In this document: positions 34,628 through 43,547 of the stretch, piece after piece
Layout: every line of letters starts with the position of its first letter
How positions within the stretch are numbered: the first letter of the stretch is position 1
Source of the DNA: GCA-003244245 sp050700115
Lineage (GTDB): Bacteria > Actinomycetota > Actinomycetes > Mycobacteriales > Pseudonocardiaceae
Reading direction: 5' to 3'
DNA: 64,000 nt
NCBI GenBank assembly: GCA_050700115.1
Contig: JBOHGG010000011.1
Coordinates: 57,618-121,617, forward strand
Notes under the pieces: generated by a model
Told to the model about the DNA's origin: nothing
The model's input: only the letters and a program-made list of their open reading frames with translations
The model's database searches: none
Position numbers and translations under genes: made by a program

Positions 34628-35012
34628 GCAAGCCCCCTCTCTGCGCTGATCCCCGACTGTCAGCACAACTGTAACCCCCGCTGCGGCCCCGGACATGACA
34701 TCGAAGCTGCTCGTTGCTGACCCAGGGCATACCTTGCTGGGGGGCGGGTCGGCGCCTGCAGCCACCTTGACCACACCGGACGCCGCGAACCCGAACGGCG
34801 GGTAGTACGCCGCCACCTCGCAGGCCGACCTGACAGCGTCACCGGCCCTACCCCGCCGCCCCGCTGCCCGGCGCCGACGCAGCGGGTGCCGCGACGGGCT
34901 CGGCACGTTTGCCGGAGTCCAAAATGGGGTAAACACTTGGTATGGCACGGTCCTGCATCGTATGGTACAGGTCCGGGCCAGTCGAACTCGGGCGTAATTC
35001 CCAGGAGGAATC
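34628..35012. other. Divergent intergenic region
   Basis: About 385 bp holding the promoters of the methyltransferase and the small membrane protein. Near 34938-34977 there is an imperfect 20-bp direct repeat (TATGGCACGGTCCTG and TATGGTACAGGTCCG). No gene seen. Confidence 0.45.
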
Positions 35013-35168
35013 ATGATCGTCCTCGGTATCATCTTAGTGATAGTTGGCTACCTGCTTCCGCTCAGCATACTGATCACTATTGGAGTCATCTTGATCGTGG
35101 TCGGGGCGATCCTGGCTCTACTCGGGGGATTCGGGCGCACCATCGGCCCCCGACGCCACTATTGGTGA
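35013..35168 (+). CDS. Small membrane protein, DUF6131 type
   Basis: 51 residues with AGGAGG 4 nt before the ATG. Two short hydrophobic helices (IVLGIILVIVGYLL and ILIVVGAILALLG) and a basic tail RTIGPRRHYW match the small DUF6131 membrane proteins of actinobacteria. Function unknown; inner-membrane location expected. Confidence 0.8.
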   Translation: MIVLGIILVIVGYLLPLSILITIGVILIVVGAILALLGGFGRTIGPRRHYW

Positions 35169-35298
35169 CCGGCTTGACAGCAGTTTTGGGCCATTGGTGT
35201 TAGAGGGCTTAGACGGTCCGGCCGTCATGATCGAGTCAACTGTGCGGTCTGAGTCGGCTCCAGGGCAATAGTCGGGCGTGTTTCTGTCGGTGCCGCGC

Positions 35299-35362
35299 CC
35301 CGTGAACTCGACCAGAGCTACGTCTGGCAGGACTGAAATGTCGCTGGCGTCGAGTTCACGGG
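35299..35362. other. Hairpin of the GTGAACTCGAC family
   Basis: Perfect 14-bp arms CCCGTGAACTCGAC (35299-35312) and complement (35349-35362). Inside is a 5-bp sub-stem (CCAGA/TCTGG). The right side carries GAAATGTCG-4 nt-CGTCGAGTTCACG, the same layout as at 59045-59070. It lies in non-coding sequence between the DUF6131 gene and the TIR remnant. Confidence 0.8.
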
Positions 35363-35447
35363 CAAGCCAGCCAGGGAACATGCGTGGTCGGGGTGGGGCG
35401 AAGCCCGCTTAGTGCTTGCTGAGCGGCAACGGTCGAGGCGGCGTTCG

Positions 35448-35630
35448 CTAGGGCGTGATTTGCGGCACGATCACGTCCTGGCTCGTTGACCAGGTTGGCC
35501 CGATCAGGGCGATCAGCACATCACACGAGGCGACCGCGCGGGCGGTCAACCGGTCAGCCAGCCAGCCCGCAATATGACGCGTATCCTCTCTACGATAGCT
35601 GAGGAAAACAGCTCGGGTTGTACCAGGCAT
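35448..35630 (-). pseudogene. TIR-domain remnant with internal deletion
   Basis: From the ATG at 35630: AVFLSYRREDTRHIAGWLAD, RLTARAV and then directly ASCDVLIALIGPTWSTSQD. These are the first and the middle motifs of a TIR domain; about 30 residues that normally lie between them, including strand B and the BB loop region, are missing, and the frame ends soon after. TIR domains in bacteria are often NAD-cleaving defence effectors. This copy looks dead. Confidence 0.75.
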
Positions 35631-35730
35631 CACTTCAGAACGGGTGCCCGGCATGCCGGTTTGTGGTGCACTCAGATACTGAATTCTTAGATCAAGTAGC
35701 GTGATCTCGGCCTGTGACCAACCCTCCGGT

Positions 35731-35792
35731 TCCCGAACTCGGCAGCAGGGCTGTCCACGGTCGACCGAACAGCCCTGCTGTCGAGCTCGGGA
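35731..35792. other. 24-nt-arm hairpin upstream of the peptide-transport operon
   Basis: Arms 35731-35754 and 35769-35792 pair with only two G-T type mismatches; the inner 12 bp (CAGCAGGGCTGT) are perfect; loop 14 nt. It lies about 190 bp upstream of the first permease gene and could attenuate or terminate transcription. Confidence 0.7.
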
Positions 35793-35980
35793 GGCTGAGT
35801 GCACTCAGGATCCGGCTAGCCCGAGATCGGCATCGTGGCCTGCCCTGGCTGGTGCTGGGGAGGACCGAACGTCGTGCTTCTACGATGTCCGCGACGTCCG
35901 CGCGGAAACGGAAGAGGGTAGACGCTCATCGGGGGCAGACAAATGAACCTGGCGGATCCGGCCTGCGCGGCGGTTCGGCC

Positions 35981-36991
35981 ATGACCGCTCCGCTGGAGGG
36001 CCCCGGGTCGCCAGCCCACGCGCAACTCGAGGTTGCCGTCGGGGCAATGGGCACCGAGGGAATGGGCCCGGTGATCCAGGGCCGATCACTGCGCCAGATC
36101 GCCTGGCTGCGCCTCAAGCGCGACAAGATCGCCCTGGCCGGTGGCGGCGTCGTGGCGGGACTCATCCTGGTCGCGGTCTTCGCGCCGGTGATCGTGGCGG
36201 TGCTCGGGCATCCGCCGCTGGAGTTCCACTACGAGAAGGTCGATCCCGACCTGCAGGTGCCCGCCGGCAACTTCGGCGGTATCAGCCCGGACTTCCTGTT
36301 CGGCGCCGAGCCGGTCAACGGCCGTGACGTGTTCAGCCGCGTCGTCTACGGCTCGCGGATCTCGCTGCTCATCGCGTTCCTCGCGACGCTGCTGTCGGTG
36401 GTGCTCGGCACCGTGATGGGCGTGATGGCGGGGTACTTCGGAGGCTGGGTCGACACCCTGATCAGCAGGACGATGGACGTCTTTCTGGCGTTCCCGCTGC
36501 TGCTGTTCGCGATCGCGCTGGCCGGTGTGGTGCCGGACCGGGCGTTCGGCCTGGCGGGCGACACCCTGCGGATCGCGCTGATGGTGTTCATCATCGGGTT
36601 CTTCAACTGGCCCTACCTCGGCCGGATCATCCGCGGCCAGGCACTGTCGCTGCGCGAGCGCGAGTTCATCGACGCCGCGCGCAGCCTCGGCGCCCGCAGC
36701 CCACGGATCCTGTTCACCGAGATGCTGCCCAACTTGGCCGCGCCGATCCTGATCTACTCGACGCTGCTGATCCCGGCCAACATCCTGTTCGAGGCGGCGC
36801 TGTCCTTCCTCGGCGTCGGGGTGCGACCGCCGACGCCGACGTGGGGCGGGATGCTGTCCGAGGCCACGCACTGGTTCCAGATCGCGCCGAACTTCATGCT
36901 CTTCCCCGGACTGGCAATCTTCATCACGGTGCTGGCGTTCAACCTGTTCGGCGATGGTCTGCGCGACGCGCTGGATCCGCGGTCGCGATGA
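35981..36991 (+). CDS. Oligopeptide ABC transporter permease, DppC/OppC type
   Basis: 336 residues from the ATG at 35981; the frame is open further upstream but that part is not conserved. About six membrane helices. The N-terminal FLFGAEPVNGRDVFSRVVYG and the EAA loop EFIDAARSLGARSPRILFTEM are diagnostic of DppC. It heads the five-gene import operon in an unusual order: permease C, binding protein, permease B, two ATPases. Confidence 0.94.
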   Translation: MTAPLEGPGSPAHAQLEVAVGAMGTEGMGPVIQGRSLRQIAWLRLKRDKIALAGGGVVAGLILVAVFAPVIVAVLGHPPLEFHYEKVDPDLQVPAGNFGGISPDFLFGAEPVNGRDVFSRVVYGSRISLLIAFLATLLSVVLGTVMGVMAGYFGGWVDTLISRTMDVFLAFPLLLFAIALAGVVPDRAFGLAGDTLRIALMVFIIGFFNWPYLGRIIRGQALSLREREFIDAARSLGARSPRILFTEMLPNLAAPILIYSTLLIPANILFEAALSFLGVGVRPPTPTWGGMLSEATHWFQIAPNFMLFPGLAIFITVLAFNLFGDGLRDALDPRSR

Positions 36992-37034
36992 CACTGCGCC
37001 TCGAAGACCGGCAGATGACGAAGGGTGACATGAG

Positions 37035-38777
37035 ATGAGAACGAGTCGCCGAGCCGGGCTGGCTGCGCTCGGCGCGGCCACCGCGCTGGTACTGGCCGCG
37101 TGCGGCGGGCCGACGTCCGGCGGCGGCGCGTCCGCTAGCGGCGGCGCGTCAGGTGGAATCCATAATCCCTCGGACGCGACAGGCGGCACCCTGCGGTTCT
37201 CGAACTCGGGCGACTGGGACTCCCTCGACCCGGCCGATACGTATTACTCCTACTCCTGGAACTTCATCCGCAACTACGGGCGAGCGCTGTTGATGTTCAA
37301 TTCGGCACCGGGCCAGCAGGGCGCAACGCTGGTGCCCGACCTCGCCGAGTCGCTGGGCCGCGCCAGCGACGACGCCAAGACCTGGACCTACACCCTGCGC
37401 CAAGGCGTCAAGTTCGAAGACGGCACACCCGTCACCAGCAAGGACGTCAAGTACGCCGTCGAACGGTCGCTGGACAAAACAACCTTCCCCAACGGGCCAA
37501 CCTACTTCAACGACGTCCTCGACCGGCAGGGCTACACCAGCCCGTACTCCGATCCCGACCCGGACAAGCTCGGCCTGAAGGCGATCGAGACCCCGGACGA
37601 CCGGACGATTATATTCCGGCTCAGCAAGGCGTTCAGCGGTTTCGACTACCTCGCGCAGCTACCGGCCACCATTCCGGTGCCGCAGGCGAAAGACACCGGG
37701 TCGAAGTACAAGGAGCACGTCGTCTCGACCGGCCCGTACATGTTCGAGACCAACGAGCTGGGCAAGGGTTTCACGATGGTCCGCAACCCGCACTGGGACC
37801 CGGCCACCGACCCGAACCGCCGCCCGCTGCCCGACCGGATCACCGTCGACCTGAACGTCAACGCCGACGACGTCGACAACCGGCTCATCTCCGGTGATCT
37901 CGACGTCTCGATCGAGGGCTCCGGTGTCGGGCCGTCGGCGCAGGGTCGGATCCTCGCCGACCAGGGCCTGCGCGCGAACACCGACTCCGCGCTCGTCGCC
38001 CGGCTGTGGTTCACCGCGCTCAATTCCAACGTCGCACCGCTGGACAACATCCACTGCCGCAAGGCGGTGCTGTATGCCGCCGACCGGACCGGTTACCATC
38101 GCGCCTACGGCGGAGCCACCGGCGGCGAGATCGCCACGAACCTGCTGCCGCCGGTGATCCCGGGCGCGGAGAAATTCGACCTCTACCCGTCGCCGAACAA
38201 TGCCGGCGACATCGCCAAGGCCCGCGACGAGCTTGCCCGGTGCGGCCAGCCCAACGGCTTCACCACCGGCATCTCCTACCGCGCCGAGCGGCCCAAGGAG
38301 AAGGCCACCGCCGAGGCGCTGCAGCAGTCGCTGGCGCGGGCCGGGATCACCCTGGAGATCAAGCCGTACCCGCTGACCGACTACCTGCGGCTGTACGCCG
38401 GCAAGCCGGACTTCGCGAAGTCCAATGGTCTGGGCCTGATCGTCTACGGCTGGGGCGCGGACTGGCCTGACGGCTACGGGTTCCTCGCCCAGCTCGTGGA
38501 CAGCCGGGTCATCCGGGCCACCGGAGGCAACTCCAACCTGGGGATCAAGGACCCAGCGATCGACCAGCTGCTCGACCAGGCGCTGGTGACCACCGACACC
38601 GCGGCGCGGGAGCAGCTCTGGGTCGGCATCGACCGGAAGGTGATGGAAAACGCGTTCGTCCTACCCGGCGTCTGGGCCAAGGGCCTGTTGTACCGGCCGC
38701 CGAACCTGACGAACGTGTTCATCACCGACGGTTTCCAGATGTATGACTATCTGGCGCTTGGGACCACGCGGAACTAG
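37035..38777 (+). CDS. Peptide ABC transporter substrate-binding lipoprotein (SBP family 5)
   Basis: 580 residues. A lipoprotein signal ends in LVLAACGG, so Cys at about residue 23 is lipidated and the protein faces outside. A Gly/Ser/Ala linker follows. TWTYTLRQGVKFEDGTPVTS is the family-5 signature (YxLRxGVKFxDGxPVTAxDV). It delivers peptides or similar solutes to the DppB/DppC pore. 44 bp after the DppC gene. Confidence 0.95.
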   Translation: MRTSRRAGLAALGAATALVLAACGGPTSGGGASASGGASGGIHNPSDATGGTLRFSNSGDWDSLDPADTYYSYSWNFIRNYGRALLMFNSAPGQQGATLVPDLAESLGRASDDAKTWTYTLRQGVKFEDGTPVTSKDVKYAVERSLDKTTFPNGPTYFNDVLDRQGYTSPYSDPDPDKLGLKAIETPDDRTIIFRLSKAFSGFDYLAQLPATIPVPQAKDTGSKYKEHVVSTGPYMFETNELGKGFTMVRNPHWDPATDPNRRPLPDRITVDLNVNADDVDNRLISGDLDVSIEGSGVGPSAQGRILADQGLRANTDSALVARLWFTALNSNVAPLDNIHCRKAVLYAADRTGYHRAYGGATGGEIATNLLPPVIPGAEKFDLYPSPNNAGDIAKARDELARCGQPNGFTTGISYRAERPKEKATAEALQQSLARAGITLEIKPYPLTDYLRLYAGKPDFAKSNGLGLIVYGWGADWPDGYGFLAQLVDSRVIRATGGNSNLGIKDPAIDQLLDQALVTTDTAAREQLWVGIDRKVMENAFVLPGVWAKGLLYRPPNLTNVFITDGFQMYDYLALGTTRN

Positions 38778-38779
38778 CG

Positions 38780-39790
38780 GTGGGCGTCTACATCATTCGA
38801 CGGATGGTCGCAGCGGTAATCCTGCTGGCGATCGTCACCGCAGCGACGTTCGCGGTCTTCTTCCTGGTACCCCGGCTGGGTGGGGCCACACCGGAAGACC
38901 TCGCCTCGCGCTACGTCGGCCGCACCGCCGCACCCGAGGTGATCCGGGAGATCGCGGACAAGCTCGGGTTCACCGACCCGATCTGGGTTCAATACGGCCG
39001 GTTCGTCAAAGGACTGGTTCTCGGCGCGGACTACAGCACGGGCCCGACCACGGTGCACTGCCCGGCACCGTGCTTCGGGTACTCCTTCCTCACCCAGAAC
39101 CCGGTGCTGCCCGATCTGATCGACCGGCTGCCGGTGACGATGTCGCTCGCGGTCGGTGGGGCGCTGATCTGGGTGATCGCGGGCGTGTCCACCGGTGTGG
39201 TCTCCGCGCTGCGCCGGGGCAGTGTCTTCGACCGCGCCGCGATGGGCGTCGCCTTGGCCGGCGTCTCGCTGCCGATCTTCTTCACCGGACTGCTGGCGCT
39301 GGCGATCTTCAGCTACGGGCTGGGCATCACGGCTCCGGGCGGCAGCTACGTCCCCATCGAGGAGAACCCGCTGCGCTGGGCATACAGCCTGATCCTGCCG
39401 TGGGTCACGCTGGCGTTCCTCTACGCCGCCGGCTACGCGCGCCTGACCAGGGCGGGCATGCTGGACACGATGGGCGAGGACTTCATCCGGACCGCGCGGG
39501 CCAAGGGTCTCCCGGAGCGCACCGTGGTGCTCAAGCACGGACTGCGGGCGGCGCTCACCCCGATCCTGACGATCTTCGGGCTGGACCTCGGGTTGCTCCT
39601 CGGCGGCGCGATCCTGACCGAGAGCACGTACTCACTGCCTGGTATCGGCAAGTACGCGGTGGACGCGGTGGTCAACAACGACCTGCCGAAGGTACTCGGG
39701 GTGGTGCTCCTCGGCAGCATCTTCATCATCGTGGCCAACCTCGTCGTGGACCTGCTCTACGCCGTGGTCGACCCGAGGGTCCGGTACTGA
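38780..39790 (+). CDS. Oligopeptide ABC transporter permease, DppB/OppB type
   Basis: 336 residues from a GTG 2 nt after the binding-protein stop. VYIIRRMVAAVILLAIVTAA is the first helix; the EAA loop reads DFIRTARAKGLPERTVVLKH, and the end LVVDLLYAVVDPRVRY is typical of DppB. The long extracytoplasmic loop after helix 1 contains two Cys (HCPAPCFGY). Its stop overlaps the next start (ATGA-like). Confidence 0.95.
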   Translation: MGVYIIRRMVAAVILLAIVTAATFAVFFLVPRLGGATPEDLASRYVGRTAAPEVIREIADKLGFTDPIWVQYGRFVKGLVLGADYSTGPTTVHCPAPCFGYSFLTQNPVLPDLIDRLPVTMSLAVGGALIWVIAGVSTGVVSALRRGSVFDRAAMGVALAGVSLPIFFTGLLALAIFSYGLGITAPGGSYVPIEENPLRWAYSLILPWVTLAFLYAAGYARLTRAGMLDTMGEDFIRTARAKGLPERTVVLKHGLRAALTPILTIFGLDLGLLLGGAILTESTYSLPGIGKYAVDAVVNNDLPKVLGVVLLGSIFIIVANLVVDLLYAVVDPRVRY

Positions 39791-40812
39791 TGAGCCCGTT
39801 GCTCGACGTGCGTGACCTGCGGGTGCACTTCCCGACCGCGGACGGTGTGGTCAAAGCCGTGGACGGGCTGTCGCTGCAGCTCGAGCACGGCCGCCGGCTG
39901 GGAGTGGTCGGCGAGTCAGGCTCGGGCAAGTCCGTGACCGCGTTGTCGATCATGGGCCTGCACCAGCCGGGCACCGCGCGGATCTCCGGCGAGATCTGGC
40001 TCGGGGACCGAGAGCTGGTCTGCGCCAGCCCCGAGCAGGTCCGCAAGCTGCGCGGCCGGAGCATGGCGATGATCTTCCAGGATCCGCTGTCGGCGATGCA
40101 CCCGTACTACCCGGTGGGTCACCAGATCGTCGAGGCGTACCGGCTGCACCACGACGTCAGCAAGCAGGCCGCGCGCGATCGCGCCGTGGAGCTACTCGAC
40201 CGGGTCGGTATCCCGCAGGCGCGGTCGCGATTCGGTGACTACCCGCACCAGTTCTCCGGCGGCATGCGGCAGCGCGCGATGATCGCGATGGCGCTGTCGT
40301 GCAACCCCCAACTGCTCATCGCCGACGAGCCGACGACCGCTTTGGACGTGACGGTGCAGGCCCAGATCCTCGACCTGATCCGTGACTTGCAGGTCGAGTT
40401 CGACTCCGCTGTCTTGATCATCACCCACGACCTGGGCGTGGTCGCCGAGCTTGCCGACGACATCCTGGTGATGTACGCGGGACGGGCCGTCGAGTACGGG
40501 CCGGCCAGTGAGGTGTTCTCCTCTCCCCAGCACCCCTATACCTGGGGCCTGCTCGGCTCGGTGCCGCGATGGGACCGGGAGCGAACTGAGCGGTTGGCAC
40601 CGATCCCGGGCAGCCCGCCGAGCCTGATCAACGTCCCGTCTGGTTGCCCGTTTCACCCGCGCTGCCGCCACGCCGAGCTGACCGGGGGGCAGGCGAGTAC
40701 CAGCCGGCCCGAGCTGCGGCCTTCAGGATCCCCGGATCACCTGGTCGCCTGCCACCTCCCCGACGAGCGCCGGGCGCACATCCTCGACGACGAGATCCGG
40801 CCCAGGCTGTGA
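39790..40812 (+). CDS. Oligopeptide ABC transporter ATPase, DppD/OppD type
   Basis: 340 residues. Walker A GVVGESGSGKSVTALSIMG, Q-loop AMIFQDPLSAMHP, signature HQFSGGMRQRAMIAMAL, Walker B LLIADEPTTALDVTVQAQIL and H-loop ITHDLGVVAEL are intact. The C-terminal CPFHPRCRHAELT is the Cys-rich end found in OppD/DppD, some of which bind an Fe-S cluster. Start overlaps the permease stop. Confidence 0.95.
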   Translation: MSPLLDVRDLRVHFPTADGVVKAVDGLSLQLEHGRRLGVVGESGSGKSVTALSIMGLHQPGTARISGEIWLGDRELVCASPEQVRKLRGRSMAMIFQDPLSAMHPYYPVGHQIVEAYRLHHDVSKQAARDRAVELLDRVGIPQARSRFGDYPHQFSGGMRQRAMIAMALSCNPQLLIADEPTTALDVTVQAQILDLIRDLQVEFDSAVLIITHDLGVVAELADDILVMYAGRAVEYGPASEVFSSPQHPYTWGLLGSVPRWDRERTERLAPIPGSPPSLINVPSGCPFHPRCRHAELTGGQASTSRPELRPSGSPDHLVACHLPDERRAHILDDEIRPRL

Positions 40813-41792
40813 GCTCATCGACGGCGCTGCTGGGCGTGTCCGGGCTGCGAAAGCACTTCCCCATCCGGCGGGGCTTGTTCCAGCGCACGGTCGGAGCCGT
40901 ACAGGCCGTCGACGGGCTGGACTTCGAGGTGCTCCGCGGCGAGACGCTGTCGCTGGTAGGCGAGTCGGGCTGTGGCAAGACGACCACCGGGCGGCTACTC
41001 ACCCGGTTGCTCGAGCCGACCGCCGGATCGATCGTCTTCGACGGGCGCGACATCACGCACCTGTCCGCAGGCCGGATGCGCCCGCTGCGCCGGGACATTC
41101 AGATGATCTTCCAGGACCCGTACTCGTCGCTGAACCCCCGGCACACCGTCGGCACCATCGTCGGCGCCCCGTTCCGAATCCAGGGGGTGGACCCGCCCGG
41201 CGGGGTGCGGGCAGCGGTGCAGGAGCTGCTGGAGCTCGTCGGTCTGAACCCCGAGCACTACAACCGGTACCCGCACGAGTTCTCCGGCGGCCAGCGCCAG
41301 CGCATCGGCATCGCCCGCACGCTGGCGCTGCGCCCGAAGCTGATCGTGGCCGACGAACCCGTCTCGGCGCTGGACGTGTCGATCCAAGCTCAGGTGATCA
41401 ACCTGCTGGAGGACCTGCAGGACCAGCTGAACCTGACCTACCTGCTGATCGCCCACGACCTGTCCGTGGTGCGCCACGTGTCGGACCGGGTCGCCGTGAT
41501 GTACCTCGGCAAGATCGTCGAGCTCGGTGACCGCAACGCCGTGTACACCCGGCCCATGCACCCCTACACGGTGGCGCTGCTCTCGGCGGTGCCGGTGCTC
41601 GACCCGACGCGGCGCTGTCGGAGAATCCTGCTCACCGGCGACGTGCCCAGCCCGCTGAACCCACCCCCAGCCTGCCGTTTCCACACCCGCTGCTGGAAAG
41701 CCCAAGACATCTGCCGCACCCAAGAACCCCCGCTGGTTGAGCTGGCGCCCAGCCACCGCGTCGCCTGCCACTTCCCAGAGACCACTGAATAA
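40809..41792 (+). CDS. Oligopeptide ABC transporter ATPase, DppF/OppF type
   Basis: 327 residues from a GTG that overlaps the DppD stop (GTGA). Walker A SLVGESGCGKTTTGRLLTRL, signature HEFSGGQRQRIGIARTLALR, Walker B LIVADEPVSALDVSIQAQVI and the C-terminal CRFHTRCWKAQDIC are all present. It pairs with DppD as the second ATP-hydrolysing subunit. Last gene of the operon; a perfect hairpin follows its stop by 1 bp. Confidence 0.95.
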   Translation: MSSSTALLGVSGLRKHFPIRRGLFQRTVGAVQAVDGLDFEVLRGETLSLVGESGCGKTTTGRLLTRLLEPTAGSIVFDGRDITHLSAGRMRPLRRDIQMIFQDPYSSLNPRHTVGTIVGAPFRIQGVDPPGGVRAAVQELLELVGLNPEHYNRYPHEFSGGQRQRIGIARTLALRPKLIVADEPVSALDVSIQAQVINLLEDLQDQLNLTYLLIAHDLSVVRHVSDRVAVMYLGKIVELGDRNAVYTRPMHPYTVALLSAVPVLDPTRRCRRILLTGDVPSPLNPPPACRFHTRCWKAQDICRTQEPPLVELAPSHRVACHFPETTE

Positions 41793-41793
41793 G

Positions 41794-41857
41794 CGCGTTC
41801 TGGATGCAGACTGCTGTCAAACAGGCCCAAATTACCGCAGTCTGCATCCAGAACGCG
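41794..41857. terminator. 21-bp-arm perfect hairpin after the peptide-transport operon
   Basis: Arms 41794-41814 and 41837-41857 are exact complements; left arm starts CGCGTTCTGGATGCAGACTG; loop 22 nt. Placed right after the operon stop, so probably its terminator although no T-run follows. Shares CGCGNNNTGGATGC with the hairpin at 27536. Confidence 0.75.
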
Positions 41858-42079
41858 AGAAGGTGGCGGCTAGCTAGAACCCATAACTGCGCGCCGTAGC
41901 CGGTGATGTCATCGTGGCTGAGCGCGGCGGACCGGACCTCGCCGGGATGCGGGAGAGCGATCGGCGGATCGGCGAGCCCGCGATGCACTTGCAACGTGCC
42001 CAAAAACCAGAATGGAGATTTCTTCAACTGCTACGAGCCGTAAACACGTAGAGCACCGGAAACTACCGGACTGCAACCC

Positions 42080-42120
42080 GATCGCCTCTTGATCTCATTT
42101 TCGCAGATCAAGAGGCGATC
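42080..42120 (+). terminator. Intrinsic terminator-like hairpin with T-run
   Basis: Perfect 16-bp arms GATCGCCTCTTGATCT (42080-42095) and complement (42105-42120), 9-nt loop, followed by TTTT. TACCGGACTG occurs just outside on both sides (42064-42073 and 42124-42133) as a direct repeat. It could end transcripts from either side. Confidence 0.8.
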
Positions 42121-42152
42121 TTTTACCGGACTGACTGCGGTGGCGAGCCGGG

Positions 42153-42620
42153 TCAGGCGGAGGGGTGAGGTCGGCTGGAGCTGCGAATCACGACCCGCCG
42201 CATGCGTACCAGCAGCGCCGCCGAGGGCGTGACCTTGCCGCTCAAGTAGGTGGACAGCCGCGACACCGAGGTGCCGATCGCCGAGGCGAACTCCGCCCGG
42301 GCCATCCCGGAAGCCGCCTGCAACCGGGTGATGTCAGCGGCCACCGCAGCGCGCTCAGCGCGCTCGGCCCGCCTCCGAGCGGCGGCGAGCACGTCAGCCA
42401 TCACGACACCGACACCGTAGGGTCGTGACACCTCCAGCGCCTTCTCCACTCGCCGGGCGACGGGCCCCCATGGGTCCTCGTTCATCGCTGCGGTGAGCCG
42501 CCGCCAGTGCCCCAGGCCGCCCCGCTCCAACGCGGTCAGGACCGCTTCGGTGGACCAGACCTCGACCGGATCCTCCGGCGAGACGTCGATGTTGCGGAAC
42601 ACCACCGGATCGTCGACCAC
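42153..42620 (-). CDS. HTH regulator divergent from the BrxD-like cassette
   Basis: 155 residues from a GTG. The C-terminal half has an XRE-like helix-turn-helix (ADITRLQAASGMARAEFASA, then IGTSVSRLSTYLSGKVTPSA). The N-terminal half, with EVWSTEAVLTALERGGLGHW and RLTAAMNEDPWGPVARRVEK, is a conserved-looking helical part of similar regulators. A 14-bp perfect palindrome 10 bp upstream of its start could be its own operator. Likely controls the divergent three-gene cassette. Confidence 0.8.
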   Translation of the reverse strand: MVDDPVVFRNIDVSPEDPVEVWSTEAVLTALERGGLGHWRRLTAAMNEDPWGPVARRVEKALEVSRPYGVGVVMADVLAAARRRAERAERAAVAADITRLQAASGMARAEFASAIGTSVSRLSTYLSGKVTPSAALLVRMRRVVIRSSSRPHPSA

Positions 42621-42630
42621 GACCAGAATT

Positions 42631-42644
42631 TATCAGATCTGATA
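42631..42644. promoter_or_regulatory. 14-bp perfect palindrome in the divergent promoter region
   Basis: TATCAGATCTGATA. It lies in the 102-bp gap between the HTH regulator and the first cassette gene, close to the regulator's start codon. Probable operator for the HTH protein. Confidence 0.65.
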
Positions 42645-42722
42645 CGTCGGTACTACGCCTGGTCGGCGTCGCCGCGGGCAGGCGGAGCATCACACGATGA
42701 GCTGGTGGATACCCTGTCGCCC

Positions 42723-43547
42723 ATGCACGACCAGGAAGCAGGCAGCAGCCAGGACACGACCGGCCTGGAGGGCGCGCTCGCCAGGGTGGAGCGTGCGGTG
42801 GAGGCCAGCAGCAAGGCCGTCGCCGCATTGGCTCGCGAGCTGAAGCGGGCCCGCGCTGCGGCCGCGTCGGGCCAGGTGCGGGAGTTTCGCCGGGCCCTGG
42901 ACGCGGGGCAGGCGATGGCCGCTGACGTCGTGGAGCGGGTGGGCGCAGTGGCCACCGCCTACGACGTCGACGAAGTCGATCTGCTCGCCTCCGGTTCCTA
43001 CGCCAAGGAGCTGCTCGCCGCGGCCGAGGCGGCCGACGTCGCCATGTTCGCCGAAGACGACCGGTTGCTGTGCTACCCGTCGATCGTGCGGGTGTTGCCC
43101 GGGGACCTCGCGCTGGAGATCGACCGCAAGCGGGCCCGCGGGATCCGGCCGTCGGTCGTGGTCGCCCAGCTCGCCAAGGCACAGCGGGCCGGACCCCGGT
43201 TCAAGCCAGCGCCGTTCCTGGCGAGCCTGGTCGGCGCCTACGACCTCGTCGTCGCCGGGCAGGGCAAGGCGCCGGGCGCGGTGGTACGGCTGCTCGACGT
43301 CTACAACGCGTTGACGCTGCTGCCCGGGCAGTCCCGTGACTACACCCGCGCCGAGTTCGCCCGCGATCTGTACCTGCTCGACCAGAGCGGTGAAACCGCC
43401 GGTCCCGGTGGGCGGCGGCTGCGCTGGGCGGCCAGCTCGGGCACCCGCCAGGCTGGGGTGCTCACCACCGTGGCCATGAGCGGGCAGCAACAGCGGTACT
43501 GGGGCATCGCGGTCGAGTCGGACCACAGCGAGGAGGGCACCAGGTGA
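42723..43547 (+). CDS. BrxD-cassette protein A: conserved-looking partner, unknown function
   Basis: 274 residues from the ATG at 42723; the frame is open upstream and a GTG shortly before is possible. Residues 12-65 form an Ala/Arg/Glu-rich probable coiled coil. A second region has RPSVVVAQLAKAQRAGPRFK, AYDLVVAGQGKAPGAVVRLL and DVYNALTLLPGQSRDYTRAE followed by FARDLYLLDQSG, and a final beta part (GVLTTVAMSGQQQRYWGI). I cannot assign a family. Its stop overlaps the next start (GTGA), so it belongs with the two ATPase-like genes. Confidence 0.75.
   Translation: MHDQEAGSSQDTTGLEGALARVERAVEASSKAVAALARELKRARAAAASGQVREFRRALDAGQAMAADVVERVGAVATAYDVDEVDLLASGSYAKELLAAAEAADVAMFAEDDRLLCYPSIVRVLPGDLALEIDRKRARGIRPSVVVAQLAKAQRAGPRFKPAPFLASLVGAYDLVVAGQGKAPGAVVRLLDVYNALTLLPGQSRDYTRAEFARDLYLLDQSGETAGPGGRRLRWAASSGTRQAGVLTTVAMSGQQQRYWGIAVESDHSEEGTR

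Noticed and set aside
36086..37189. Minus-strand frame of 367 codons opposite the DppC gene
   Set aside because: Gln/Arg-rich antisense shadow of a clear permease gene.
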